64,000 bases of DNA from Parahoeflea alexandrii (GTDB taxonomy: Bacteria > Pseudomonadota > Alphaproteobacteria > Rhizobiales > Rhizobiaceae). A program made the translations under genes and the position numbers. Each line of letters starts with the position of its first letter. Positions within the stretch are counted from its first letter, which is position 1. The notes beneath the pieces were generated by a model. That model saw nothing but the letters and a program-made list of their open reading frames with translations, was not told the origin of the DNA and made no database searches. Where the stretch lies: assembly GCF_024105735.1 (NCBI RefSeq), contig NZ_JAAAML010000005.1, positions 62,001 to 126,000 of the forward strand. The letters run 5' to 3'. Of the stretch, positions 35,239-42,942 are shown in pieces.

Positions 35239-35538
35239 CTATTGGTCTTGCGATGTCTTCATGTCGTCTTTCATGCTGGCCATCAACTTGGTGCACTGCT
35301 CCATCATCGGCGCCATCTGGGCCATCATTTTCATCATGCCCATCATGCCATCCATTCCGCCCATACCGGACATTGCGTCCTGGTCCATCATACCTTTGTT
35401 GTTCCCCATGCTGCCCTCTTCCATCATGGAGCCTTGGGCGCTTGGAGTTTTGTGCTCCGCAGCTTGAAGGGTCGGAACTGCGGCGAAGCTGAACATCAGA
35501 ACGGCGGCCGCTGTGAGTGACTTGATCGGTTTAATCAT
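35239..35538 (-). CDS. Met-rich periplasmic protein
   Basis: This encodes a 99-residue secreted protein with a signal peptide (about 1-26) and a mature chain in which Met makes up roughly a quarter of residues (for example MGGMDGMMGMMKMMAQMAPMM). Met-rich stretches of this kind bind Cu(I) and Ag(I) in the oxidising periplasm, so it is probably a copper store or shuttle. There is a single Cys (EQCTKLM). It overlaps the preceding gene by 8 bases and is followed by a hairpin. Confidence 0.75.
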   Translation of the reverse strand: MIKPIKSLTAAAVLMFSFAAVPTLQAAEHKTPSAQGSMMEEGSMGNNKGMMDQDAMSGMGGMDGMMGMMKMMAQMAPMMEQCTKLMASMKDDMKTSQDQ

Positions 35539-35962
35539 CTGTCGTTTTCCTTGTCTGGTTGGTTTCGGATAGGGAATACCGGGACGAAACCGCAACACTG
35601 ACGGTTTGTGCGTCTGGCCCGGTTTGGTTCGGCAAGAGGCTATTCTCGGCTCCGCCAGGCAATGAAGATTCACCGTCTGCGGCAGCGATATTTCCGGCCT
35701 GGTTTGACTTGCAGGAACCGCCGGTAACCTTGTTCATACAGAGTCCGAGCGCGCACATGGCGACACACGGCAGTGCTGTGAGGAGCAGCGGTGCTATACC
35801 TGCGGCGGCCAGCCAACTCCAATTGAACGCAAGACCGCCGGCGATCGCGACTGCCGCAAGTATGAGGTATCCTCGGCGGCCGCCGAGGTAGTAGCGAAGG
35901 GCGTAGAGAACGTCGCGGCCAAGCGAACCGTCTTCTGTATTGGATTGTCGTGTCGTCGCCAT
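35531..35962 (-). CDS. small membrane protein with CxxxC-like motifs
   Basis: This encodes a 143-residue protein with two close membrane helices (about 32-48 and 50-68). Cys residues lie in the second helix (LPCVAMCALGLC) and in a following KVTGGSC. The C-terminal 60 residues are polar and disordered. Proteins of this shape occur beside metal-efflux genes. The Cys pattern could bind Cu(I). It is a member of the 13-gene operon. I do not recognise a named family. Confidence 0.65.
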   Translation of the reverse strand: MATTRQSNTEDGSLGRDVLYALRYYLGGRRGYLILAAVAIAGGLAFNWSWLAAAGIAPLLLTALPCVAMCALGLCMNKVTGGSCKSNQAGNIAAADGESSLPGGAENSLLPNQTGPDAQTVSVAVSSRYSLSETNQTRKTTDD

Positions 35963-35975
35963 GAGGGCTTCCTTT

Positions 35976-36593
35976 TCAGTTCGAGCTCAGATGGGTTTTG
36001 AGAAACGCGACCATCTCGGGCGCGTCCCACTCGGCTGGGCCGACGAGCCGCCCCAGTTCTTGTCCTTCGGGGTCGATGAGGAGCGTCGTTGGCAGGCCGA
36101 CGGCCGCAAGGTCGAACGAAGCCTGCATCGACGCATCGATGTAGAGACCGAGATTCCGGATACCAATCTCGGTATAGAACTTGCGGACCACTCCCGCCCC
36201 GGCCCGGTCGACAGAGAGAGGCACAACCTCGAAACCGGGGCCGCCGAGTTCTGCCTGAAGCGCGTCGAGCGTTGGCATTTCCTCGCGGCAGGGCACACAC
36301 CAGGTTGCCCAGATGTTGAGCAGAACGGTTGTGCCTTTGAAGGAGGCTAGCGTGAGAGTCTGACCGTCCCCGTCCTCGAACGTGATTTCGGGAAGCGGTC
36401 GGGGCGTTTCGTGCATGACGAAGGAGCGGGGCAACATCGTCGCGGCTCGTTTATCGCTGATCGGGTGGGCACCAGAAGGCTTATCGCCGTCGATGTAAAT
36501 CATCACGGCTGTGACCGCGAGCGCAGCCACCATGAGGACACATGCCGCAAGAGCGGCCAAGATTGTGCGCTTTGCGTGCAATAGGCCTGTCAT
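35976..36593 (-). CDS. TlpA-like thiol:disulfide reductase
   Basis: This encodes a 205-residue protein with an N-terminal membrane anchor (about 10-33) and a thioredoxin fold. The active site is WATWCVPC with C99 and C102, and VGLPTTLLID is the cis-Pro loop. TlpA reduces SCO proteins and the CuA site during oxidase assembly in rhizobia. Its partners SCO and CcdA are encoded in the same operon. Its start overlaps the previous stop (ATGA). Confidence 0.88.
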   Translation of the reverse strand: MTGLLHAKRTILAALAACVLMVAALAVTAVMIYIDGDKPSGAHPISDKRAATMLPRSFVMHETPRPLPEITFEDGDGQTLTLASFKGTTVLLNIWATWCVPCREEMPTLDALQAELGGPGFEVVPLSVDRAGAGVVRKFYTEIGIRNLGLYIDASMQASFDLAAVGLPTTLLIDPEGQELGRLVGPAEWDAPEMVAFLKTHLSSN

Positions 36594-37192
36594 GGACCAG
36601 CCTCCCGCATCTCCCGGTCCGCAGTCCGCTGGCGCAATGATTCCACCAGCGGCAGGATGGTTTCGGCGAGCACCTCTTCGTTCACCGGCCCGATATGTTT
36701 GTAGGCGATGAGCCCGTCCCCATCCACCACGAAGGTCTCAGGCACGCCATAAACGCCCCAATCGATCGCCACGTGCCCACTGATGTCGGCGCCGGTGCGC
36801 GTGTAGGGGTCCCCGAGGTTGTCCAGCCATTGCGCCGCATCGTCCGGCTGATCCTTATAGTTCAGGCCGTGCAGCGGCACGGTGCCTTGCGCCGCCAGCT
36901 TCATGAACAAGGGATGCTCTTCCCGGCAGGCGACGCACCAGGAAGCAAAGACATTGACCAGCGACACCTCTCCTTTAAGATCATCACTCGACAGCCCAAG
37001 TGATCGCCCCTGAACCGGCGGCAGATCAAAATCGGGCACCACCTTGCCGATGAGCGCTGACGGAAGACTGCCAGGGTCTTGGGTCAGGCCCCAGGCCAGA
37101 ACGATGGCAAGCGCCGCAGCGACAGTGAGCGGCAGGAAGGCCAGGACCCTTCGTCCCGTTTCGGCGGCGGACTGTTCCCTGTCCATGCTCAT
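36590..37192 (-). CDS. CcmG/DsbE-like thioredoxin
   Basis: This encodes a 200-residue anchored periplasmic protein (membrane segment about 17-36). The FASWCVACREEHP active site has C86 and C89, and GVYGVPETFVVD carries the CcmG-type cis-Pro loop and glutamate. CcmG keeps apocytochrome c thiols reduced for haem attachment. Two cytochrome c genes lie within 12 kb, one directly upstream with an overlapping start. It could be a plasmid-borne partner for their maturation or a general thiol reductase. Confidence 0.88.
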   Translation of the reverse strand: MSMDREQSAAETGRRVLAFLPLTVAAALAIVLAWGLTQDPGSLPSALIGKVVPDFDLPPVQGRSLGLSSDDLKGEVSLVNVFASWCVACREEHPLFMKLAAQGTVPLHGLNYKDQPDDAAQWLDNLGDPYTRTGADISGHVAIDWGVYGVPETFVVDGDGLIAYKHIGPVNEEVLAETILPLVESLRQRTADREMREAGP

Positions 37193-37674
37193 GGCCCGCC
37201 TCCGGCCTTGGCCGTCACTCGAGCCTGTGATTCCCGCTGGCGCTCGGGCCAGGTACTCTTGATGAACGCGAGTACTGCGGCGATTTCCTCGTCGCTCAGG
37301 ATGTCCTCGAAGGCGGGCATGTCGCTCTCATAGCCCGCAACAACACCGCCGACGCCGAGCTTGGTGATGTCGAACAGGTCCTGATCCGAGTGATGCCAGG
37401 TGTGGCCGCTCTCGTCATGAGGCGGCGCCGGCATGCGGCCGTTCTCCAGCCTGCGCCTCCAGTCCGGCTGACCCTCTAGATTGGCGCCATGGCAGGAGGC
37501 GCAGTTTTGCGCATAGACTTGGCTTCCAACAGTGATCTGCTCGTCCGTCACGGATTGACCCAGCACGGTCAGGCCTTCTGCTCGCGTATAGTTGCTTTGC
37601 GGTTGCCCATTTACGGCGATAGCTGTCAGACCCGAAAAGACGACAGCGGAAAGAAGGACAATCATCCGCCTCAT
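37189..37674 (-). CDS. c-type cytochrome, monohaem
   Basis: This encodes a 161-residue secreted cytochrome with a signal peptide (about 1-23). The haem site CASCH is at 58-62, and an axial Met is likely in YESDMPAFEDILS. A PDWRRRLENGRMPAPPHDESGHTWHHSD loop matches a cytochrome group that accompanies copper-resistance genes. It is probably an electron partner of the copper oxidases or thiol proteins. Start and stop overlap both neighbours, so it is tightly coupled in the operon. Confidence 0.88.
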   Translation of the reverse strand: MRRMIVLLSAVVFSGLTAIAVNGQPQSNYTRAEGLTVLGQSVTDEQITVGSQVYAQNCASCHGANLEGQPDWRRRLENGRMPAPPHDESGHTWHHSDQDLFDITKLGVGGVVAGYESDMPAFEDILSDEEIAAVLAFIKSTWPERQRESQARVTAKAGGGP

Positions 37675-37814
37675 TGCCGCTCCCGCAGAAATTTCACCAA
37701 CGCGAGAATACCGAGGACCAGAACAGCGAGGCTCAGAAGCCAGAAAAGACCACCTCCGGCCATCATCAACCCCATCATGGAGCCATCCATCATTCCGTTC
37801 ATGCCATCACTCAT
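37671..37814 (-). CDS. 47-residue Met-rich membrane microprotein
   Basis: This encodes a very short protein with a Met/Gly-rich N-terminus (MSDGMNGMMDGSMMGLMM), one membrane helix (FWLLSLAVLVLGILALVKF) and a charged end RERQ. Its start overlaps the DUF411 gene by 8 bases and its stop forms ATGA with the cytochrome gene, so it is clearly a coding unit of the operon despite its size. It shares its layout with the microprotein at 18061. A small copper-linked membrane subunit is inferred. Confidence 0.75.
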   Translation of the reverse strand: MSDGMNGMMDGSMMGLMMAGGGLFWLLSLAVLVLGILALVKFLRERQ

Positions 37815-38289
37815 CGGAATAAACCGCGACGCCGTTCTTGCCGAAGGCGTAGGTCTTCAGCGTGCCTGTTTTTGCTGGTGCCATGCCGGGAGCATTGCCC
37901 GGCATTCCAGGCAACGTGATGCCGGTGACATCCGGACGCTCGCTGATCAGCCGCTCGATGATCTCGACAGGCACGAGCCCGCTTACGACATAGCCGTCAA
38001 TCTCGGCCAGGTGGCACCCTATTCCCCGCTCGGGAACACCCATCTCAACAGAGCGCTTGTCGTAAGCGCGATCGTCGACGCGCGTCACGGAAAAGCCGTT
38101 CATCTCCAGATAGTCGGCATAGGTATCGCAACATCCACAGCCGGGGTCGCGCCAGATTGTAATCGCTTTCGCACCAGCTACGCTAGCACTTGCGTCTTTG
38201 GGAGCTTGAGCCGAGGTCATGGCGGTGAATGCCACACTACCAATGGCAGCCAAGGCCGCAACGGTTGCGGCGACAATGATCTTTTTCAT
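37807..38289 (-). CDS. DUF411 metal-binding protein
   Basis: This encodes a 160-residue periplasmic protein of the DUF411 family, regular companions of copper-resistance genes and predicted metal binders. A signal peptide (about 1-28) is followed by the hallmark RDPGCGCCDTYADYL, with C51, C53 and C54, and by GIGCHLAEIDGYVVSGLVPVE. The C-terminal MPGNAPGMAP segment is Met-rich. It is the second gene of the operon and overlaps the microprotein gene. I start at MKKIIV, which begins the signal. Confidence 0.9.
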   Translation of the reverse strand: MKKIIVAATVAALAAIGSVAFTAMTSAQAPKDASASVAGAKAITIWRDPGCGCCDTYADYLEMNGFSVTRVDDRAYDKRSVEMGVPERGIGCHLAEIDGYVVSGLVPVEIIERLISERPDVTGITLPGMPGNAPGMAPAKTGTLKTYAFGKNGVAVYSDE

Positions 38290-38300
38290 GATATTCTCCA

Positions 38301-39239
38301 TTATTGGCTTGCGAGCGGGATCCAAGACAGACCGCCATCGCGAGTTTGGGTGAGGCCCTCCTTGGTGAGGGCAACGACTTGATCGGCATTGTTGGGATGG
38401 ACGGCAATCGCATCAGTGCGGAAAGATGAGCGTTGCTCCCATACGACCCCGGCGTCCGAGGAAGCCCACACTCCGGAAGGTAGGGCGGCATAGAGCCTCA
38501 TCGGAACCGACGCTGCGCTCACCAAAGCGTGGATAGGTTCTCCGTCCGGCAACGGTGCCTCCGGCGCAGGCGCTGCTCCGGATACCAATGCGTCCATCGC
38601 ATCGCCGGGCTGCACGTCCTGCCAACGGCAGAAACAGTCGGGCACGCGGGTGAGACCCAATTCAGTTCCAGCGTATAGCCAGATGCCACCCATGCCCGAG
38701 GCCAGATCGACCGAGGTCAATGCGGTCAAGTCGCGTTCGGCATCTGCCAGCCAAGGCCGGTCCATCGCGAACACCCAAGACCGGCCAGCATCTTCGCTTT
38801 TCCATAGACCGTCGCCATGAACGGAGACATACAGGGTATCGGGGTTTGAAGCAGCCGCTGCGACAGCAGTTACTGGAGCCTCGGGTAAGCCCTGGCTTCT
38901 CGCCTCCCAGCTCTGCCCGCCGTCTTCGGATAGCGCGACGCCCCCATTGGACAACCCCGCCGCAATCCGACCGGCACGGTTGTTGTGCGTTGCAAGCGAA
39001 AGAATGTTGCCGCCCTTCGGACCGGGCAGCGGTGTCAACACTCCGCCATCGTCGCGGCGGGTAAGCCCAGCACCTCCGACGATGATCGCATCGCCATCGA
39101 AGGCTATTGCGGAGAGTGTTTCGCCGGGCGCGGCACGAGCTGTCCGGTTTAGCGAAACCGAGAGCACTGCACTGGCCCCGAAAGCCACAGCGGACGTGAT
39201 AAAGGCTCGACGCGTTGGCGTCGGTAGAAGAAATGTCAT
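38301..39239 (-). CDS. BNR/Asp-box beta-propeller protein, secreted
   Basis: This encodes a 312-residue protein with a twin-arginine-like signal (PTRRAFITSAVAFGASA). The mature part carries Asp-box repeats such as SEDGGQSWEA, SEDAGRSWVF, SSDAGVVWEQ and TRDGGLSWIP, typical of six- or seven-bladed sialidase-fold propellers. No catalytic Arg triad is evident, so it is probably not a sialidase and may be a scaffold or lyase-like binding protein. It is the first gene of the 13-gene periplasmic operon and the source of its promoter region. I prefer the ATG at 39237-39239 over an upstream TTG. Confidence 0.75.
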   Translation of the reverse strand: MTFLLPTPTRRAFITSAVAFGASAVLSVSLNRTARAAPGETLSAIAFDGDAIIVGGAGLTRRDDGGVLTPLPGPKGGNILSLATHNNRAGRIAAGLSNGGVALSEDGGQSWEARSQGLPEAPVTAVAAAASNPDTLYVSVHGDGLWKSEDAGRSWVFAMDRPWLADAERDLTALTSVDLASGMGGIWLYAGTELGLTRVPDCFCRWQDVQPGDAMDALVSGAAPAPEAPLPDGEPIHALVSAASVPMRLYAALPSGVWASSDAGVVWEQRSSFRTDAIAVHPNNADQVVALTKEGLTQTRDGGLSWIPLASQ

Positions 39240-39372
39240 GATATTCCAACTATTCTGAGGGGAACTCAAACCCGCAGCGCGCGAACCCCGCGATGCTGAG
39301 TAGGACTATGAACGATCAAATTGATCGCGCATGAAGTCAGCCGCAGCTAGCCGGAACGGAGTCCGGGCAGCT

Positions 39373-39708
39373 TCAGCTCAGGATTGTGGATCTTGGAGGG
39401 TAAGGGTTCGGCAGTCCGGTGCGTCCGGTCATGCTCCGATCAACCGATTTTTCGGTAATCGTCACAGCCGCAGGCAGACCGAGTTCGCCAGATGGCAGGA
39501 TGGCCGACAAGGGAGAAACGCAGATATAATCGCACGAAAGCATGTTGTCGCTGCCGTCAGGGCAATCCTGGCAGTCGCCCATATCGTTGTCGAAGGCGGT
39601 GAGTGCCATCGTCGTGTTCATGCTGGCGGAATTCGCGGTATGCACGACCGAGCCCGCCGCGAACACGGCGAGCATGAGGATCGTTAGAATGCGGACATAC
39701 CTTTTCAT
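39373..39708 (-). CDS. small secreted Cys-rich protein
   Basis: This encodes a 111-residue protein with a signal peptide (about 1-27) followed by NDMGDCQDCPDGSDNMLSCDYICVSPLSAILP. The paired CxxC and CxxxC groups with Met and Asp suggest metal binding. It resembles in design the proteins at 25477 and 46233. It is separated from the downstream operon by 133 bases and probably has its own promoter. I do not recognise a named family. Confidence 0.6.
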   Translation of the reverse strand: MKRYVRILTILMLAVFAAGSVVHTANSASMNTTMALTAFDNDMGDCQDCPDGSDNMLSCDYICVSPLSAILPSGELGLPAAVTITEKSVDRSMTGRTGLPNPYPPRSTILS

Positions 39709-40212
39709 GTCCTATTGATTACCCTGAAACCCCGTTCCCTGTCGATACACGTTTTGTCGCACCGTCAGTACGGGCTCAAAAACGTGTCAATTGCCAAAAA
39801 ATGACGGGGTCAATTGGAAGTATCACAAGAGTGTCTAGATCATTTCACGTGTTCTTGATGCGCACTGCAAATTGTCGAAGTGCTGTCCGGCCCTATCTGG
39901 ATTTCAAATACGATGGGCGCGTGTTTTCGCACTGAGCCGCTAAACAAAGCCATCACGATACACGGCACACCAGATATCATGACGGCGTCCAGGTCTCTCA
40001 GTTCACATCCATTGGATGAAAAGACCACCACAAACGGGACGGCACCCTCATCTCGACTGATCGAAGATTGAGGCTATCCAATAGTTTCCAATACGTGCGT
40101 CACCATTCCAGTATTTGAATCGCATTTGAGATAAATACAAGCCACTGATTTTTCACAGTTTTTATCTGTTTCTCGTAGTTTCTTTCCATCAACTTTTGGG
40201 GAAAGGTTCAAC
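39709..40212. other. spacer with no supported gene
   Basis: About 500 bases of lower GC separate two divergent genes, so promoters for both must lie here. A 63-codon minus-strand frame at 39840-40031 contains a RKHAPIVFEIQIG stretch but has no clear ribosome site or family. A promoter is not obvious for either side. Confidence 0.4.
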
Positions 40213-40803
40213 ATGGGAAAGTCAATTATTGCGGCAGTTGCGCTCGCTTTGTCCTGCAATGCCGCCAGCGCCAATGCACTCCATCTCAATCCAACGCAGC
40301 CCTCCAGCGTCGCGAATATGGTGACATTCGGTAAAACAACGATTCCAATAGGTTATTATGATTACTGTCAGCGCTATGCGGACCGCTGTGACCGCCCGGC
40401 AAATGGTCCGATCGTCAAGCTGACGCGCGAACTTTGGAATGACATTATTCAAACCAATTATGATGTGAATACATCCGTTGCGCCTCTAACCGACAACGAA
40501 ATTTTTGGGGTAGAAGAGCGTTGGGAGTATCCCAAGAATGTTGGCGATTGCGAAGATTACGCACTTGAAAAGCGCAAGCGCCTAAATCAACGGGGCATAC
40601 CGCTGGGTGCACTATCAATGACGGTTGGACGGGATGCAAATGGAGGCGGACATGCGGTCCTCACCGTTATCACCGATCGGGGGGATTTCGTTCTGGACAA
40701 TGTCGAACAGCGGGTTTTGCTTTGGAAAGACGCCGAGCTCTATTTTCTAAAGCGCCAATCACAACATGATCCCAACATATGGGTCAGTCTCGTTTCGGGT
40801 TGA
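40213..40803 (+). CDS. transglutaminase-like cysteine peptidase (BTLCP)
   Basis: This encodes a 196-residue secreted protein of the bacterial transglutaminase-like cysteine proteinase family (DUF920, related to LapG). A signal peptide (about 1-21) is followed by the catalytic triad: C113 in NVGDCEDYALEKR, H147 in GGGHAVLTV and D162 in VLDNVEQ. LapG-type enzymes cleave cell-surface adhesins in the periplasm. A strong GGGGAAAGG site precedes the ATG. It ends tail to tail with the next minus-strand gene (20-base overlap). A larger relative is encoded at 50370. Confidence 0.85.
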   Translation: MGKSIIAAVALALSCNAASANALHLNPTQPSSVANMVTFGKTTIPIGYYDYCQRYADRCDRPANGPIVKLTRELWNDIIQTNYDVNTSVAPLTDNEIFGVEERWEYPKNVGDCEDYALEKRKRLNQRGIPLGALSMTVGRDANGGGHAVLTVITDRGDFVLDNVEQRVLLWKDAELYFLKRQSQHDPNIWVSLVSG

Positions 40804-41050
40804 GTTGTTGGCCATTGGCCAACAACCACACGGCTCCTGTGACTAGCGCCAGAAAGTATGTGGCAAACTCTCCGTACAACGCTTCCATCATGTTGTGACC
40901 ACCGACAAGGCAATAAACGCCGAACACGATTGCAAGGGCCAAATAGGCCGCAGAGACGGCTACAACAAAAAGACCGATGCGTGGCAGCACGTGAGAATTC
41001 CCGATGGTTTCGATCGAGAAATTATGAATGTACCGCTGGAGTAACGCCAA
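40784..41050 (-). CDS. small membrane protein
   Basis: This encodes an 88-residue protein with two membrane helices (about 24-47 and 64-80) around a short polar loop GGHNMMEALYGE. The stop of the peptidase gene on the opposite strand lies inside its 3' end. It directly follows another membrane microprotein gene (1-base gap), so both are likely one operon. No family is recognised. Confidence 0.6.
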   Translation of the reverse strand: MALLQRYIHNFSIETIGNSHVLPRIGLFVVAVSAAYLALAIVFGVYCLVGGHNMMEALYGEFATYFLALVTGAVWLLANGQQLNPKRD

Positions 41051-41242
41051 TCACTTGTCGGTGACCGCCCGTGAAACGGGAGAACCTGTCTGGGTTTCTA
41101 ACTGCAGATGAGAATAGCTCACGAAAAACATCGTTGCAGTGAACCCAAATAGCACCAACATCAGAAGGATGTTCCCGCGCTTGCGCCGCTGAGCCAATAT
41201 ACGCGACTCCATGATCGAAAGTTGCGCATTCGCATCAGTCAT
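41051..41242 (-). CDS. 63-residue single-pass membrane protein
   Basis: This encodes a small protein with a polar N-terminus (MTDANAQLSIMESRILAQRRKR) and one membrane helix (GNILLMLVLFGFTATMFFVSY). A basic-then-hydrophobic layout of this size resembles small proteins linked to cytochrome oxidase assembly (CoxF-like), but this is only a resemblance. The start at 41242 has AAAGGA eight bases upstream. It is paired with the 88-residue membrane protein. Confidence 0.55.
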   Translation of the reverse strand: MTDANAQLSIMESRILAQRRKRGNILLMLVLFGFTATMFFVSYSHLQLETQTGSPVSRAVTDK

Positions 41243-41486
41243 AATTTTCATCCTTTGCCCCATCCTGCATTTCTGCATCGATCGATACACGATAGTTTGT
41301 GTTGGCGGAAGGCAATTCAACCACAAGGAACTGCTGTTAATTGCCTAAAAAAGTGTGTGACCTGGAACCAAGTTCCCACCCTCAATCAATGGCCGGCCCC
41401 TAATCTCAAAATGAGGGAATCTGAGCGCTACGTCAGGCCGTTTCCCCATCAGCCCGGAGAGCAATAGGCGGTACGTTCCGGACTGC

Positions 41487-42245
41487 TTATCGGGCGAATG
41501 GTAGTATTATCGCGAGAAGCACGGGTTGGTGGACCAAATAGATCACCAGGCTGTGGCGCCCCATCCAGACAAAGGGCAAAAATCTTCTGTTCTCATGTGT
41601 TTCCAATTGGATGATACGACCATAAAGGCCGGACGATAGGGCGGCCTTGGTTGCCCCAATTGCAACTATCGTAAGCCCGACCCAAGGAAAAATGGGCACA
41701 TAGTCGTTACTTGGAGGGGGAGTAGCCGCAAAACCTATCCATGCCAGCCACCTCGTATCGAACGCCGCCGCGTTGACCAGCCATGGCAGAAGGATAACAA
41801 CCAGGCCAACTGCAGTGGGTATGATCGGGTGAGATCGGAGAAACAGAACCCCGATCAACGTTGCAGCAGCGATTGCGTGGAGTATGCCGAAATAGACGAA
41901 ATTGCCTGGGAAGAAAGCATAGGTGAGCGCCGATATTAACGCCGCCGAAACGACGATGACCGAAAGCCTTCGCACGAACGAGCGCCACCGCATGTGCTGC
42001 GTGTGGGCGAGTACGAGGCTTATTCCAACGAGAAACATGAAAGTTCCTGCGAGCGTCCGGCCGAACAAGAGCCAAGCGGGATGGCCTGCAAGCCCAACGT
42101 AGATGCCTGCATAATCGAGGTCCCAGACGAAATGAAACACGACAACTCCGAGGATTGCAATTCCGCGCAGCACGTCAATTGACTGGAGGCGCATATGTGC
42201 CACCCGGTTCACGGTTAGACGCGATGTAGGTTGTGTCGTATCCAT
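41487..42245 (-). CDS. DUF1624/HGSNAT-like membrane acetyltransferase
   Basis: This encodes a 252-residue membrane protein with about seven helices. The start MRLQSIDVLRGIAILGVVVFH, then VWDLDYAGI and GTFMFLVGISLVLAH, matches DUF1624 proteins related to heparan-alpha-glucosaminide N-acetyltransferase. A later GMGRHSL-like WMGRHSLVIYLVHQP box is also conserved. These enzymes pass acetyl groups across the membrane to sugars. It is the second sugar-acylating protein in the window. The gene begins next to a GAGGTT-CTAA-AACCTC hairpin at 42249-42264. Confidence 0.8.
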   Translation of the reverse strand: MDTTQPTSRLTVNRVAHMRLQSIDVLRGIAILGVVVFHFVWDLDYAGIYVGLAGHPAWLLFGRTLAGTFMFLVGISLVLAHTQHMRWRSFVRRLSVIVVSAALISALTYAFFPGNFVYFGILHAIAAATLIGVLFLRSHPIIPTAVGLVVILLPWLVNAAAFDTRWLAWIGFAATPPPSNDYVPIFPWVGLTIVAIGATKAALSSGLYGRIIQLETHENRRFLPFVWMGRHSLVIYLVHQPVLLAIILPFAR

Positions 42246-42722
42246 CCCGAGGTTCTAAAACCTCATGCTGGTAGAGGTTCAAGCCCCAAAAAGACTTCCC
42301 TTTTCATACGCGAGCCTGAGGACAATTTTTTATTTGGTGCGCTGCTGTTTTACTCAAGCGTCTGCAGATGCAGTTTATCCCGTCGTCGATGCGGCAACAG
42401 TGTCGTTTGCGGCGCCAAGGTCTGTTCTCTGCGGCTCTGATCGGATCGCAAGTCTGAATTCGATCCCATCGTCAGAACGCAGGGATGGGCTAACGAAGCT
42501 ACCGGAACAGAGGAGTTTGCATGTCGGCAGGCCAACAATTGCCGACTCGCGCAATTGTCGCTGCTATCTAACATGTTTCCGTACCGCCTCCTCAACAATG
42601 GGCTCATCGCAAGAGCGCGTGAAACATTTTAGATTTCTGGCTTGTGCAAAGCAGCAAATATCTCTGCAGCTTACACGCGACTATTTCCGCAAGTCCCATC
42701 GACCCGCGCCGAGAAAGCCTGA
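42246..42722. other. spacer without a supported gene
   Basis: Nearly 480 bases of degraded-looking sequence. The only notable feature is a 6-bp stem hairpin at 42249-42264 in the 5' flank of the DUF1624 gene. Open frames exist on both strands but show no family similarity. Confidence 0.4.
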
Positions 42723-42880
42723 AAACAGGAATGGCCGAAGCGGACACCGCCTACCGAGATAATCGCCAAGCAAACGGAACTGGCCAAATACAGCGCAGAG
42801 AACAGAGGCATGCCACCTGCCATCGACAATCCGCTCGGCACGCGCCCTACGTCTTCAAGGATGGGATGTTCAACACAAAA
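42723..42880 (+). pseudogene. L,D-transpeptidase remnant
   Basis: The translation KQEWPKRTPPTEIIAKQTE, then LAKYSAENRGMPPAIDNPLG, aligns with the stretch EWPSWTP...NNPLGSRALYLYKDG of the intact L,D-transpeptidases encoded at 46634 and 47320. It goes off the rails before the catalytic HG...SNGC motif, ending in FKDGMFNTKNC. A stop lies just upstream in frame. This is a dead fourth copy, or its middle fragment. Confidence 0.8.
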
Positions 42881-42942
42881 AACTGCTTGAACCTCTACCT
42901 GCCATAGCTTTTACGATGATTTCGCATCTATCAGGAGCTAAC

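Noticed and set aside
41364-41376. GGAAC-CAA-GTTCC dyad that could be a MerR-type box
   Set aside because: No convincing -10 follows at the right distance on either strand, and the nearest gene start is more than 100 bases away.
42241-42290. Sequence GAGGTTCAAGCC resembling a tRNA T-arm
   Set aside because: No matching acceptor, D or anticodon arms could be drawn nearby, so I do not call a tRNA or attachment site.
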